Below are positions 24,756-34,608 of a DNA stretch of 64,000 nucleotides, one piece after another (position 1 is the first letter of the stretch; every line of letters begins with the position of its first letter). The position numbers and the translations under genes are program-made. This stretch comes from Lachnospiraceae bacterium (GTDB lineage: Bacteria; Bacillota; Clostridia; Lachnospirales; Lachnospiraceae): assembly GCA_017482205.1 (NCBI GenBank), contig JAFUNK010000007.1, positions 40,605-104,604 of the forward strand, given 5' to 3'. Under the pieces are notes generated by a model. It searched no databases and was not told the DNA's origin. It was given only the letters and a program-made list of their open reading frames with translations.

Positions 24756-27149
24756 TTACATTACCAGCACTACTTCGTTTTCATCCAGCATATCTGCTGC
24801 TGCAACGTAAGGAGCATCCAGCTTGTTGCCGTTTAAGTAGAACTCAGTAAAGCCCCCCTCTTTACCGTTAGGGTTCTTAACGGTGATGTGCAGCTTCTTG
24901 CCACGGAATACTTTGTCCATGGTCATTTCTTTCCAGTCGGAAGGAATTGCAGGGCATACCCACAGACCGTTTAAGTCAGGACGCATACCGCACATACCTT
25001 CTACGCAACCTACCATACAGGTAGATGCTGTACCAGTCAGCCAGTGTACATGAGAACGTCCTTCAAAAGGAGATTCGGTACTTTCGGTAAACTGTCCGTG
25101 TACGTAAGGCTCTAATCTTCTTACATCTGCATTGTCGTTCTGGGATGCAGGTGAGCTTTCGGTAAAGTATTCAAATGCTCTGTTACCATGTCCCATCAGG
25201 GATTCTGCAAGGATAATCCAACCCTGAGGCTGTGAGAAGATACCGCCGTTTTCCTTAGTGGAAGGGTTGAATAACAATGCCATTGCGCCGTCAAATGCAT
25301 GGTCTACATAGGAAGGAGCCATTACACGTACACCGTACTTGGTGTTCAGTTCACGATGTACGGACTCTAATGCAGCTTCTGCCTGCTCTTTGGAAGCCAG
25401 ACCACTGATTACGGACCAAGACTGAGGATTTAACCACATATTTGCTTCAGGATCATGCTTGGAACCGATAACCTGACCATCTTCCTTGATACCACGAACA
25501 TATCTGTCATCTTCCCAGCATTCTTTCTGGATGATGTCTCCCAATTCTTTCTGGGTTGCTTCCAGATATGCGATATATTCGGTATCATTCATATCTTCTG
25601 CAAAGCCCTTCATAACAGTGAATGCATAGTATAACTGCATTGCAACGAAGGTGGATTCACCCTTCTTACCAAGACGTAAGCAGTCATTCCAGTCAGCATG
25701 AAGACCTGCAGGCATCTTGTGGTCACCGAGACGTTCCATGGAGAAGTTGATTGCTCTCTTTAAGTGGTCGTATACGGTGCCTTCTTCTTTATTTGCATAA
25801 GGAATTACTTCATTGATGAAGTCTTTGTTTCCGGTTTCTGCTACATATTTCCAGATGGTAGGGAATAACCATAATGCATCGTCTGCACGATATGCAGGAT
25901 GTCCTGTTTCACGTACATAGGACTCATCATCAGGAGTATCTTCATGACCTGCATTGTGGGTATATTTTACCAGAGGCAGACCACCACCATTGTTTACCTG
26001 TGCGGATAACATGAAACGGATCTGGTCAGCTGCCATTTCAGGGTCTAAGTGGATGATACCCTGGATATCCTGTACGGTATCACGGTATCCGTAACCGTTA
26101 CGCTGTCCGCAGTATACAAAAGATGCTGCTCTGGACCATGTAAAGGTAATGAAACACTGATATGCATTCCATGTATTTACCATGCTGTTGAATGCTGCAT
26201 CAGGAGTATTTACCTGGAAATTAGCTAATTTGCTGTGCCAGTAGTTCTTTAATTCAGCCAGTTCTGCTTCTACTTTGCCTGCTGCATTGTAGGAAGAAAT
26301 GATTTCTTCTGCTACTTCTGCATTTGCCTGACCGAATACGAAGGTTAATTCCTTGGTTTCGCCGGGAGCGATTTCTAAAGCACTATGTAAAGAACCACAT
26401 GCATTGGAGTTATAGTTTAAGGTATTGTCACACTTACCGTTTTCTACTGCGATAGGATTGCCATAGGTACGATATCTGCCGATAAAAGCATCCTTATCAC
26501 CGTTGTAGGAGGTAACAGGTGCACCTGCCAAACCGATGAAACGCTCTTTACCGTTGGAGCCCTTTTCGTTCTTACCGGTATTCTCGTTGATAACCTGAAC
26601 AATCTTGTTACCCTTGAAATAGGTTCTGGTAATGAACAGGGTATACTGTAAGTTTACCTGATCCTGCTCGTAATTGCTTTCGTTGGTGAACTCAGCATAG
26701 GAGAATGCAGAAATCTTTCTTACCTTATCAGTAGTGTTGGTAATCTTTGCATTCCATACTTCGTATGTCTTACCCATGGGTACATAGTAAAGTACTTCAG
26801 AATGGATACCTGCATAATCAGCTACCATATTGGTATATGCAGTACCGTGATGACATTCGCTCTTGTATACATCTAAGGGCTTTGCAACCGGCTGCCAGGA
26901 TGCAGACCAGTAATCAGCAGTCTCATCATCACGCAGATAAATGTATCTGCCGGGTGTATCATCACTGTTGAAGTGATAACGTAAAATTCTGCCGTTTGCA
27001 CCACTCTGTACAAAGCTGTAGCCGCCGGCATTGTTGGAAATGATTGCACCGTATGCAGGGGAACCTAAATAGTTAGCCCAAGGTGCAGGAGTATTGGGTT
27101 TTGTGATGACATACTCCTTGTTGACTTCATCAAAATAACCGTAATTCAT
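24756..27149 (-). CDS. GH94 cellobiose phosphorylase-type enzyme
   Basis: 797 residues, close to the roughly 810 of clostridial cellobiose phosphorylases. Phosphorolyses a beta-1,4-glucosyl disaccharide to alpha-glucose-1-phosphate and the reducing-end sugar. N-terminal beta-sandwich starting NYGYFDEVNKEYVITKPNTP, then an (alpha/alpha)6 barrel with GYRDTVQDIQG and HADWNDCLRLG (catalytic acid Asp about 489). No signal peptide, so cytoplasmic. As the last gene of the LacI-epimerase-GH130-esterase operon it would handle glucosyl-glucose or glucosyl-mannose units from glucomannan. Exact acceptor specificity cannot be read. Confidence 0.92.
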   Translation of the reverse strand: MNYGYFDEVNKEYVITKPNTPAPWANYLGSPAYGAIISNNAGGYSFVQSGANGRILRYHFNSDDTPGRYIYLRDDETADYWSASWQPVAKPLDVYKSECHHGTAYTNMVADYAGIHSEVLYYVPMGKTYEVWNAKITNTTDKVRKISAFSYAEFTNESNYEQDQVNLQYTLFITRTYFKGNKIVQVINENTGKNEKGSNGKERFIGLAGAPVTSYNGDKDAFIGRYRTYGNPIAVENGKCDNTLNYNSNACGSLHSALEIAPGETKELTFVFGQANAEVAEEIISSYNAAGKVEAELAELKNYWHSKLANFQVNTPDAAFNSMVNTWNAYQCFITFTWSRAASFVYCGQRNGYGYRDTVQDIQGIIHLDPEMAADQIRFMLSAQVNNGGGLPLVKYTHNAGHEDTPDDESYVRETGHPAYRADDALWLFPTIWKYVAETGNKDFINEVIPYANKEEGTVYDHLKRAINFSMERLGDHKMPAGLHADWNDCLRLGKKGESTFVAMQLYYAFTVMKGFAEDMNDTEYIAYLEATQKELGDIIQKECWEDDRYVRGIKEDGQVIGSKHDPEANMWLNPQSWSVISGLASKEQAEAALESVHRELNTKYGVRVMAPSYVDHAFDGAMALLFNPSTKENGGIFSQPQGWIILAESLMGHGNRAFEYFTESSPASQNDNADVRRLEPYVHGQFTESTESPFEGRSHVHWLTGTASTCMVGCVEGMCGMRPDLNGLWVCPAIPSDWKEMTMDKVFRGKKLHITVKNPNGKEGGFTEFYLNGNKLDAPYVAAADMLDENEVVLVM

Positions 27150-27173
27150 GTTACTCTGTTCTCCTTTTCTTTT

Positions 27174-28313
27174 TTAAGCCGTTATCAGGGAAACCAGATA
27201 AAAACCTTCCCTGTCGTTTTCATGTGTTTCGATAATCTCTACTTCTACGGTGTGTTTACCGGCTTTGCCATGCTCTACCACAGTTTCTAAAGCCAGACAA
27301 TCCCAGTCTTCGTCAAAGTTACCGTCAAGTATCAGAGAATGCTCTCCGTCTACGGTAATCTTTGCAACGGGTACAGGTCCCTGTTTGGTACGCTTAAACT
27401 GCACACCGATAGATTCACCTTCCACTATAAAAACGATTTTATCATTAAGATTTGAAGCTGTAAAGCCCTTTTTAAAACAATCGGACACACAACTTTGAGG
27501 GGTTTCATCTTTTACAAAGCCTTCGTTAGAAACAACCTGCAATTCATCATTGCGGTATCTGTGTGCATTCTCATAACCGTTGGCTGTAATAGGTGCCGGT
27601 AATGTTTCTACTGCACATCTTGTTACCTCTGTACCAGAAGCCTTTGCCTGCAGTTCTTCTGCCTTTGCTTTTACCTGCTTTAAATAATATGTAATCACTT
27701 CTGCCACAAGTCCATGTCCGGCATCATTGGGGTGTAAATCATCCTCTGTTACGTCGCGGTTTTTAATTTTTCCTGTGGCTACCAGTTCGTAAATAGTGGA
27801 CTTCATACTTACGGAAGGCAGATTGTAATGCTTTCCTACCGGCAAATGAATGGCTTCTGCATTGCCACCGTCATCATAACGTACATTATGTACCAAAAGC
27901 AGTGCGGGTGCCCAGTCAGCCTTTAAGATACGGCGAACCAGCCCCTCGTAGGTTTCTTTAAAATGCTCACTGTCATCAGCATCATTTACAGAAAATTCTA
28001 CGATTACAAAATCCGGCTTGTGGGAAAGAACCTCTTCTTCTACACGGGCGGTTCCTAAATGGGAGGTCGTGCCGCCGATACCTGCATTGACATAAGTAAA
28101 ATCAGCCTTGGGAAACGCATCCTGCCACCACTTATAAGTAAGTCCCGCATAGCAGCCTTCCGGGGTTGTCGCAAGGCAGCCCTGGGTGATGGAACCACCC
28201 AGGAAAGCCAATGTTAATTTTTCTCCGTTTAATGCACGCTGCATTACATTTACGATGCGGCTGTCGTCACCGGCATTCACCAGTGCATTTTCATAGTTGA
28301 TTAAATTTTTCAT
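27174..28313 (-). CDS. Cytoplasmic SGNH-hydrolase acetylesterase, CE17-like
   Basis: 379 residues without signal peptide. SGNH domain about 30-220: FLGGSITQG (nucleophile Ser41), NAGIGGTTS, VEFSVNDAD and the Asp/His pair of DDLHPND. A C-terminal beta-rich domain (about 240-378) resembles the accessory module of the two-domain mannan acetylesterases of R. intestinalis. Likely removes acetyl groups from imported manno-oligosaccharides so that the phosphorylases can act. Lies between GH130 and GH94 in one operon. A secreted paralogue is at 51020-52345. Confidence 0.85.
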   Translation of the reverse strand: MKNLINYENALVNAGDDSRIVNVMQRALNGEKLTLAFLGGSITQGCLATTPEGCYAGLTYKWWQDAFPKADFTYVNAGIGGTTSHLGTARVEEEVLSHKPDFVIVEFSVNDADDSEHFKETYEGLVRRILKADWAPALLLVHNVRYDDGGNAEAIHLPVGKHYNLPSVSMKSTIYELVATGKIKNRDVTEDDLHPNDAGHGLVAEVITYYLKQVKAKAEELQAKASGTEVTRCAVETLPAPITANGYENAHRYRNDELQVVSNEGFVKDETPQSCVSDCFKKGFTASNLNDKIVFIVEGESIGVQFKRTKQGPVPVAKITVDGEHSLILDGNFDEDWDCLALETVVEHGKAGKHTVEVEIIETHENDREGFYLVSLITA

Positions 28314-28336
28314 GCCTTCTCCGCCTTTATCGCAAA

Positions 28337-29521
28337 TTATTTGGAAAGTAATTCTAAGTTCTTCTTAATCAAATCACAACGCTGCAATACACAATCAGGG
28401 CTGCGCAGAGGATCCTTAGGAGTGTTGAATACATAATCAACCAGTCTGTCCATATCGGTTACTGCTACATGCATTCTGGTATCGCTGGAAGCATAGTAAA
28501 TATATACTTCGTTCTTTTCATTTACGATAGCACCGTTGGTAAATACTACGTTAGAAACGTCACCAACTCTTTCACCGCCTCTGGGTCCGATTAACATACC
28601 GGAAGGCTCTGCGATAACCTTGGAAGGATCATTTAATTCAGTTGCAAATGCATAAATAACGTAACGGAGTCCTGCTGCGGTATTTCTTACACCGTGTGCA
28701 ATATGAATCCAACCCTTGTCAGTCTTGATAGGGGGTGCACCTGCACCATTCTTTACTTCGGTAATGGTGTGATACTTACGGATACTGGTCATCTTTTCTT
28801 CATCGATAACTGCATGTTCGATATCCTCGCACAGACCAAAACCTACACCACCGCCTGAACCGGTGTCGATAAAGTCATCCATGGGTCTGGTGTAGAATGC
28901 ATACTTGCCGTCTACAAACTCAGGATGCAGTACCACGTTTCTCTGCTGGGGAGAACGTAAGGTAGTCAGGTTGTCTAATCTTTCCCATGTCTTTAAGTCC
29001 TTGGTACGTACAATACCTGCTGCTGCTACTGCTGCAGAAAGGTCTTTGCTGTTAGTATCCTTGCTCTCAGAGCAGAATACACCGTAAATATAACCGTCTT
29101 CATGCTGTGTGAGACGCATATCATATACATTGGTTTCTTCCGGGCAGGTATCAGGTAATACAACCGGATAGTCCCAGAAACGGAAATTGTCCACACCGTT
29201 ATCACTTTCAGCAACGCCAAAGAAAGACTTTCTGTCATTTCCTTCAATTCTTGCTACCAGATAATATTTACCGTTTAAGTAAATAGCACCGGAGTTCATA
29301 ACTGCGTTTATACCCAGTCTTTCTTCAAAATAAGGATTGGTTTCCTTATTTACATCATACTGCCATGTTACCGGAATGTGATCTCTGGTCAGTACGGGAT
29401 ATACATATCTGTCATAGATACCATTGTAAAAAGCTTCATCTACTACATTTTTTCTGGACAACACTTTTTCCTGTCTGTCCTTTAACCAATAAAATTTTTC
29501 ATGTACCATGTTTTTATCCAC
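28337..29521 (-). CDS. mgp: 4-O-beta-D-mannosyl-D-glucose phosphorylase (GH130_1)
   Basis: 394 residues, very similar in remembered sequence to the Bacteroides fragilis/R. albus enzymes. Converts Man-beta-1,4-Glc plus phosphate to alpha-mannose-1-phosphate and glucose. Five-bladed propeller with the family blocks YRYPVLT-like ([18 protein letters not shown]), NVYDMRLT (catalytic Asp about 134), [25 protein letters not shown] and [10 protein letters not shown]. Cytoplasmic. It follows the epimerase gene by 5 nt; together they form the mannobiose to mannosylglucose to Man-1-P route. Confidence 0.95.
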   Translation of the reverse strand: MDKNMVHEKFYWLKDRQEKVLSRKNVVDEAFYNGIYDRYVYPVLTRDHIPVTWQYDVNKETNPYFEERLGINAVMNSGAIYLNGKYYLVARIEGNDRKSFFGVAESDNGVDNFRFWDYPVVLPDTCPEETNVYDMRLTQHEDGYIYGVFCSESKDTNSKDLSAAVAAAGIVRTKDLKTWERLDNLTTLRSPQQRNVVLHPEFVDGKYAFYTRPMDDFIDTGSGGGVGFGLCEDIEHAVIDEEKMTSIRKYHTITEVKNGAGAPPIKTDKGWIHIAHGVRNTAAGLRYVIYAFATELNDPSKVIAEPSGMLIGPRGGERVGDVSNVVFTNGAIVNEKNEVYIYYASSDTRMHVAVTDMDRLVDYVFNTPKDPLRSPDCVLQRCDLIKKNLELLSK

Positions 29522-29526
29522 CTTTC

Positions 29527-30696
29527 TTATTTCGTTCTACGCATAATTTCCATGCACATACGTCCGTTGTGATAAGGACACTTCCAAGGCTCCACAATAG
29601 GCTTGTCAGTTTCGGGAGCTCCTTTATCATCTACATGCATAAACCACTCAGAGCCATTTCTCTTATCAATAACAAATTCTTTGATGAAGCCCCAGATATT
29701 GAAAGCTGCATCCAGGTATTCTTTATGGTCCGGATGTTTCTGATATTCATTAAAGAAGCCTACAACTGCTTCTGCCTGTACCCACCATACACGCTTCTTG
29801 TCTACTACGCCTCTTTCACATTCATTTGAGAAAGAATTGTTGTAGTATGCAACCTTGTATACCTGTGCAATTAAATCTGCTACGATGGCATCCCATTCTT
29901 TTGCGTATTCTTTATCACCGATTACATCCAAACCTCTGTCCAAAAGCCATGCGGTCTCAATATCGTGACCGTAGGAATGCAGGTCAATGATACTGTTCAT
30001 ATCATTGTCAAAGAATACTTCCTGTCTGTGCAGCTTGGGATTGTAAATCTTGTTGCGGAAGGTTTCCAAAATCCATAAGAGCTTCGTTTTTACTCTTTCG
30101 TCTTTAGAAACTCTGTATAGTTCAGTATATGCTTCAAATACGTGCAGCAGGGTATTCATGGTACGGTCAGCCATTACACCGTTTTCGGAAAGTTTGTCAT
30201 TTTCTGCAGGTGCAAAAGTTCTGTCCAGTGCTTCCTTGTATCCGCCTTCATCAAATCCTTTTTCTTCGATAATATTAAACAATTCAAATGCGGTCTGTAA
30301 AGCTTCCACATCGCCGGATGCATCAAAGTATGAAGACAATGCATATACGGCAAATGCCTGATTGTAAATATGCTTGGTAGTATCTTCGGGCTTACCGTCA
30401 TAGGATACGGACCAGTATACACCACCATATTCTTTATCCATACAATAATCCATCATAAAACGATATGCATGCTCTGCATCCTTTAACAGATTTTTGTCTT
30501 CCAAGGACATTGCTGCATTTGAAAAAAACCAAAGGATTCTGCTGTTTAAAATACAGCCTTTTTCAGCTTTCTTATCCACGGCAAGATCCGGTCCCATATA
30601 GCCATAAAAGCCGCCGTTTTCCTCATCTTCCAGGTTCTGCCAGAAAGGTACGATTCCTTCTGCTAAGTGCTTACGCATCTCTTCCCTCATGCTCAT
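29527..30696 (-). CDS. Cellobiose 2-epimerase (AGE family)
   Basis: 389 residues. Epimerises the reducing-end glucose/mannose of beta-1,4 disaccharides; here it would turn mannobiose into mannosylglucose for the next enzyme. (alpha/alpha)6 barrel with [53 protein letters not shown] and the final [14 protein letters not shown], which carry the conserved Arg, His and Trp residues of R. albus cellobiose 2-epimerase. Its ATG overlaps the TGA of the lacI-type gene (ATGA), indicating translational coupling. Confidence 0.94.
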   Translation of the reverse strand: MSMREEMRKHLAEGIVPFWQNLEDEENGGFYGYMGPDLAVDKKAEKGCILNSRILWFFSNAAMSLEDKNLLKDAEHAYRFMMDYCMDKEYGGVYWSVSYDGKPEDTTKHIYNQAFAVYALSSYFDASGDVEALQTAFELFNIIEEKGFDEGGYKEALDRTFAPAENDKLSENGVMADRTMNTLLHVFEAYTELYRVSKDERVKTKLLWILETFRNKIYNPKLHRQEVFFDNDMNSIIDLHSYGHDIETAWLLDRGLDVIGDKEYAKEWDAIVADLIAQVYKVAYYNNSFSNECERGVVDKKRVWWVQAEAVVGFFNEYQKHPDHKEYLDAAFNIWGFIKEFVIDKRNGSEWFMHVDDKGAPETDKPIVEPWKCPYHNGRMCMEIMRRTK

Positions 30697-31730
30697 ACGC
30701 TCTTCCTTTCCGCCACACTCTTCTTTTCTACCATGTGGCCTTCCACAATGTGGATTCCTTTTTTATAATTTTCTCCATCCAGTTTTTTTAACAAAGTCTC
30801 AATAGCACCCTTTGCCATTTCTTTGATATCTACATCATAGGTAGTGATTTCCACATCACACAAACCCGGATAGAGATAATTGTCATAACCAACTACCGAA
30901 ACATCCTCCGGTACACGTAATCCTCTTGCCTTTAACACCTTGATTACCAGACTTGCGATATAATCACAGTTACATACATACGCTGTGGGTATCTTTTCAG
31001 GAAACGCACTGTCCATATAGTCATCCTGACGACCATGTACAAGGTCTCTGTCCTTAATCAGATACTCCGGTTTAATCTCTATTCCATGCTCCAAAAGAGA
31101 TTTATAATATCCCATATATCTGTCCGTAATACTTTCCGTGGCAAAAAGTGTACCCACATAAGCAATCTCTCTGTGTCCCTTTTCAATCAGATAATTGGTC
31201 AGTACATAAGTACCGTAAAAACCATCTGAAATAAAACAGTCCACACTGGCATCCGGCTCATAAAAATCCAAAAACACCAGCGGCATATTGGTATTTTTCC
31301 GCAGATATTCCGCATAATCGTATCCCGGCTTACCGATTACAATCAGTCCATCCACCTTTTTTTCTTCTAAAAGTCGGGACATATACTTGCTTTCTTCCAT
31401 CTCTTCACTGAGAATTTCAAATAATGTAAAACATTCATTCCGAATAGCTTCCCCGGCTACCTCCTGATACATTTTCCAATAAAAGGCATCATAGTTTGCC
31501 AGATATCTGCCGGAAATTAAGATACCTATATTATACCCTCTTTTAGCCTTTTTCTCTTTCGAAGAAGCCGGTGCCTTATAACCCATCTCTTCTGCCAGAT
31601 TCTGAATTTTTACACGCATTTCTTCACTGACACCCTTTTGCCCCGAAAGCGCCTTTGATACTGTTACCGTACTGACAGATAATTTTTCTGCAATATCTGC
31701 CATCTTAACGGCTTTCTTTATCTTTGCCAT
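30693..31730 (-). CDS. LacI-family transcriptional regulator of the mannan operon
   Basis: 345 residues. LacI-type HTH at residues 9-30 (MADIAEKLSVSTVTVSKALSG) and a periplasmic-binding-protein-like effector domain (YNIGILISGRYLANYDAFYW ... VSVVGYDNYLYPGLC ... ITTYDVDIKEMA). First gene of the epimerase-phosphorylase operon and so probably autoregulated. It is the only regulator in the locus and likely also controls the large operon upstream. Effector unknown, presumably a manno-oligosaccharide. Ribosome binding site TTGGAGATAGGCA. Confidence 0.9.
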   Translation of the reverse strand: MAKIKKAVKMADIAEKLSVSTVTVSKALSGQKGVSEEMRVKIQNLAEEMGYKAPASSKEKKAKRGYNIGILISGRYLANYDAFYWKMYQEVAGEAIRNECFTLFEILSEEMEESKYMSRLLEEKKVDGLIVIGKPGYDYAEYLRKNTNMPLVFLDFYEPDASVDCFISDGFYGTYVLTNYLIEKGHREIAYVGTLFATESITDRYMGYYKSLLEHGIEIKPEYLIKDRDLVHGRQDDYMDSAFPEKIPTAYVCNCDYIASLVIKVLKARGLRVPEDVSVVGYDNYLYPGLCDVEITTYDVDIKEMAKGAIETLLKKLDGENYKKGIHIVEGHMVEKKSVAERKSV

Positions 31731-31916
31731 TGCCTATCTCCAATCATTTCCCCCACAACAGTTGCTCTATATCAATTCCGACCTGCTGATATCACTGATA
31801 AGTTTTTGTTAAAACATGTCGGCGTTTGTATTCTAAATTAAAGTCAGTCCATCATTATGGTAGTATAAATTTCACTCTTGTAATTGTAGTCTTTTTTATT
31901 TTTGCTTTATTATAAC

Positions 31917-31945
31917 TGTGGGAGACAGTTTTGCCATCTCCCACA
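31917..31945 (-). terminator. Terminator of the large mannan operon
   Basis: TGTGGGAGATGGCAAAACTGTCTCCCACA, a nine-base stem just after the GH130_2 stop. It separates the large operon from the lacI operon, whose own promoter must lie in 31731-31916. Confidence 0.7.
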
Positions 31946-31951
31946 TGTTAA

Positions 31952-32974
31952 TTATCTCTTACCGATTTCGGTATCTTCCTGTCTTACTACACTGTGCTCT
32001 TTGATGTAATCAACGATTTCATCAAACTTACAGAATGCAAGACCTACATAGCTGTCTGCACAGCCATAGTAAATTGCAATCTTTCCTGACTCAGGATCAT
32101 GAATGGTAGCACAAGGGAAGCATACGTTAGGAACGAAGCCTCTTTCTTCATACCATTCTTCCGGAGTTAACAGGAAGGTTTCGCAACGATACTTAACGAT
32201 GGACGGATTGTCCAGGTCAAGAATTGCACCACCGATGCTGTATACCAAACCATTACAGGTTCCGCTTACACCGTGGTAGAATAATAACCAACCTTCGCTG
32301 GTTTCAATGGGTGCTGCACCGCCGCCGATCTTTACGGATTCCCACCATTCGCTGCTACGTCCCATTACATGTCTGTGCTTGCCCCAGTATACAAGGTCAG
32401 GGCTCTCACTTAAGAAAATGTCTCCGAAAGGTGTATGACCACTATCGGAAGGACGGGACAACATTACGTAGTTACCGTTAATCTTACGAGGGAACAATAC
32501 TGCATTTCTGTTGAAAGGAATGAAAGGATTTTCCAGTCTTACAAATTTCTTGAAGTCTGTGGTCTTTGCCATTCCGATTGCAGCACCGTAGAAATCCTGA
32601 CACCAGATGATGTAATAGGTATCTTCTACCTTTACCAGTCTGGGGTCATATGCATAGTGGGGCATGAAAGGATTTCCATCTTCATCTTCAAAAGGAATCT
32701 TTTCCTTATCGAATTCCCAATGGATAGCATCCTTACTACGTCCCAGATAGATGTAAGGAATACCGTTGGTCTGCTCGCCACGGAACACACCAATGAATTC
32801 ATCACCGTAAGGCATTACTGCACTATTGAAGATTCTTGCAACACCTTCTACCGGATTTCTTCCGATAATAGGGTTTTCGGTATATCTCCAGATAGGAGCA
32901 CCTACAATACCTTCGGGCTTTTCCTGCCAGGGCACATTAGGCACTGCAGGAGCAATCATTTTAATGTCGCTCAT
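31952..32974 (-). CDS. Beta-1,4-mannooligosaccharide phosphorylase (GH130_2)
   Basis: 340 residues. Phosphorolyses mannooligosaccharides from the non-reducing end, releasing alpha-mannose-1-phosphate. Propeller blocks: NPIIGRNPVEGVARIFNSAV, VFRGEQ, HYAYDPRLV (catalytic Asp about 110), FPRKINGNYVMLSRPSD, KIGGGAAPIET and YYGCADSYVGLAF. It belongs to the RaMP2-like subgroup, shorter than GH130_1. Cytoplasmic. Last gene of the long operon; a strong hairpin lies between it and the binding-protein gene upstream. Confidence 0.92.
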   Translation of the reverse strand: MSDIKMIAPAVPNVPWQEKPEGIVGAPIWRYTENPIIGRNPVEGVARIFNSAVMPYGDEFIGVFRGEQTNGIPYIYLGRSKDAIHWEFDKEKIPFEDEDGNPFMPHYAYDPRLVKVEDTYYIIWCQDFYGAAIGMAKTTDFKKFVRLENPFIPFNRNAVLFPRKINGNYVMLSRPSDSGHTPFGDIFLSESPDLVYWGKHRHVMGRSSEWWESVKIGGGAAPIETSEGWLLFYHGVSGTCNGLVYSIGGAILDLDNPSIVKYRCETFLLTPEEWYEERGFVPNVCFPCATIHDPESGKIAIYYGCADSYVGLAFCKFDEIVDYIKEHSVVRQEDTEIGKR

Positions 32975-32995
32975 AAAGTCCTCCGTTTGTCAAAA

Positions 32996-33018
32996 ATGGG
33001 GCGGCTTAGCCGCCCCAT
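32996..33018 (-). terminator. Intra-operon hairpin between binding protein and phosphorylase
   Basis: Perfect nine-base arms ATGGGGCGG-CTTAG-CCGCCCCAT, followed on the minus strand by only TTTTTGAC. Probably a partial terminator or processing/stability element that lowers phosphorylase expression relative to the binding protein. Confidence 0.65.
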
Positions 33019-33047
33019 CTGACAGCATTATTAGGATTTTTTAACTA

Positions 33048-34565
33048 TTAGTTGAAGTAAGCATCCAAGCCATCCTGTACCTGCTGCTTGTAAGTTTCCT
33101 GGAACTGTGCAGGAGTAACTTCACCCTTAATTAAGGACTGGAAGTCATAAGCAATACCCATACTGTTCCATAAGTCGAAGGTTGTGTGAGAACCACAATC
33201 CTTCATTACATTGAAGTTTGCAACTCTTAAGTCCGGATCCTTAGCAGTAGAACCATACCACCAGTTCAGTGCTCTTTCATCATCTCTCATGGTTGCGGTA
33301 GTAGCTTCATCACCAGCCCAGTTCCAATAGTCATAAAGAACATTAACAACTGTTACAGGATCCTGAATACCAGCAGGGATAATGTAGCATTCTGCAGGGA
33401 TATCATTCTTACCAGCGTTGGTAGCTGCATCACCGGAAGGACCTACAGGCCAACGAACGTATGCAGTATCAAAAGGTAAGGTTGTACCAGTGGTATTGCT
33501 GTAATCGTAGTCATTGTTACCGGAAGCAATCCAGCAAGCCATAGGGAAGAAACCGATGTTACCTTCGGTATACTGATTTCTCATGCTGTCGGAAGGAGTT
33601 CCTTCGAAGTCATAAGGATAGCATACGTTGTAGGTGTTGTACATATCGTACAGCTGCTGCAGAGCTTCACCAACTTCAGCAGAATCTAAAGTCTGGGTGC
33701 TACCCTGTGCAATGTTACCACCGTTACTCATCATTAAGTTTTCAAAGGTTTCATATTCGTAACCACAGAAACCATACTGGTCAATCTGTCCGTCACCGTC
33801 AGTATCCTGAGTCAGGATCTGCATATACTCATTGAACTTATCCCAAGTCCATTCGCCACGTTCCCAAAGGTCACGAGGGTCTTCCAGGTTGTTGTCTTCC
33901 AACATCTGAACGTTGAAAGCCAAAGGATAAGTAGCTTCTACTAAGTGCTGAGCTTCTACTCTCTGGATGATACAAGCCTTGCCGTCACCCAAATCACAGT
34001 AGGTCATAATCTGCTGATCTGTAAAGATATCATGATCTTCAGGCAGAACGGTCTTTAAGTCAAGTGCAAGACCATTCATCTGTGCAGGAAGAGCCATACC
34101 TGCATCTACCAGATAAATATCACAGTCAGGGCTACCTGCTAAGATAGATACGTTGATAGATTCCTGAACACCGGTATAGGTCAGGTTCTGCCAGTAGTAT
34201 TCTACATTGTAAGTAGATTCAATAGTAGATACGTTGTCAAACTTTAACTGTGCGATTTCGCGGTTGAATGCCTTTAAGTCTAAGGTTGCTTCATCATCGC
34301 CTTCTGCATCCTGGTTGCTACCCCAGTCAGGAGCATCTTCCAGTGCATCATCACTGTCATAGTACTGTACCCACCATGTACCGATATTGATAGTTCTGGT
34401 ACCACCATCAGCGTTACCAGCATTACCAGCGTCACCAGCATTACCGCTATCTGCAGCACCACCTGTTGCGTTGGTATCTGTATCAGAACCGCCGCCACAA
34501 GCTACTAAAGAAAGTGACATAGCAGCTGCAAGACCAAGCGCTAAAAGCTTCTTTACATTTTTCAT
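33048..34565 (-). CDS. Extracellular sugar-binding lipoprotein of ABC system B
   Basis: 505 residues. Lipoprotein signal with lipobox SLVACG (Cys about 23), Gly/Asn/Asp-rich linker (24-55), then an ABC solute-binding fold of the family-1 type (NISILAGSPDCDIYLVDAGM, and the Trp-rich LWERGEWTWDKFNEYMQILT). An EF-hand-like DTDGDGQIDQYG loop about 240-250 may bind calcium. Presumably captures mannooligosaccharides for the permeases at 36570-38501. Preceded by the triple-module lipoprotein gene. Confidence 0.9.
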   Translation of the reverse strand: MKNVKKLLALGLAAAMSLSLVACGGGSDTDTNATGGAADSGNAGDAGNAGNADGGTRTINIGTWWVQYYDSDDALEDAPDWGSNQDAEGDDEATLDLKAFNREIAQLKFDNVSTIESTYNVEYYWQNLTYTGVQESINVSILAGSPDCDIYLVDAGMALPAQMNGLALDLKTVLPEDHDIFTDQQIMTYCDLGDGKACIIQRVEAQHLVEATYPLAFNVQMLEDNNLEDPRDLWERGEWTWDKFNEYMQILTQDTDGDGQIDQYGFCGYEYETFENLMMSNGGNIAQGSTQTLDSAEVGEALQQLYDMYNTYNVCYPYDFEGTPSDSMRNQYTEGNIGFFPMACWIASGNNDYDYSNTTGTTLPFDTAYVRWPVGPSGDAATNAGKNDIPAECYIIPAGIQDPVTVVNVLYDYWNWAGDEATTATMRDDERALNWWYGSTAKDPDLRVANFNVMKDCGSHTTFDLWNSMGIAYDFQSLIKGEVTPAQFQETYKQQVQDGLDAYFN

Positions 34566-34608
34566 TCTTGATTGTCCTCCTTAAATACTTTGAGAATAAT
34601 ATTTTTTA

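Noticed and set aside
24756-27149. Chitobiose or cyclic-glucan type GH94
   Set aside because: Length and the GYRDTVQD / ADWNDCL context match cellobiose-phosphorylase types and the glucomannan setting, though acceptor choice stays uncertain.
27174-28313. CE2-type esterase for the cytoplasmic SGNH protein
   Set aside because: CE2 enzymes have the beta-sandwich before the SGNH domain; here the accessory beta domain is C-terminal, as in CE17-like proteins.
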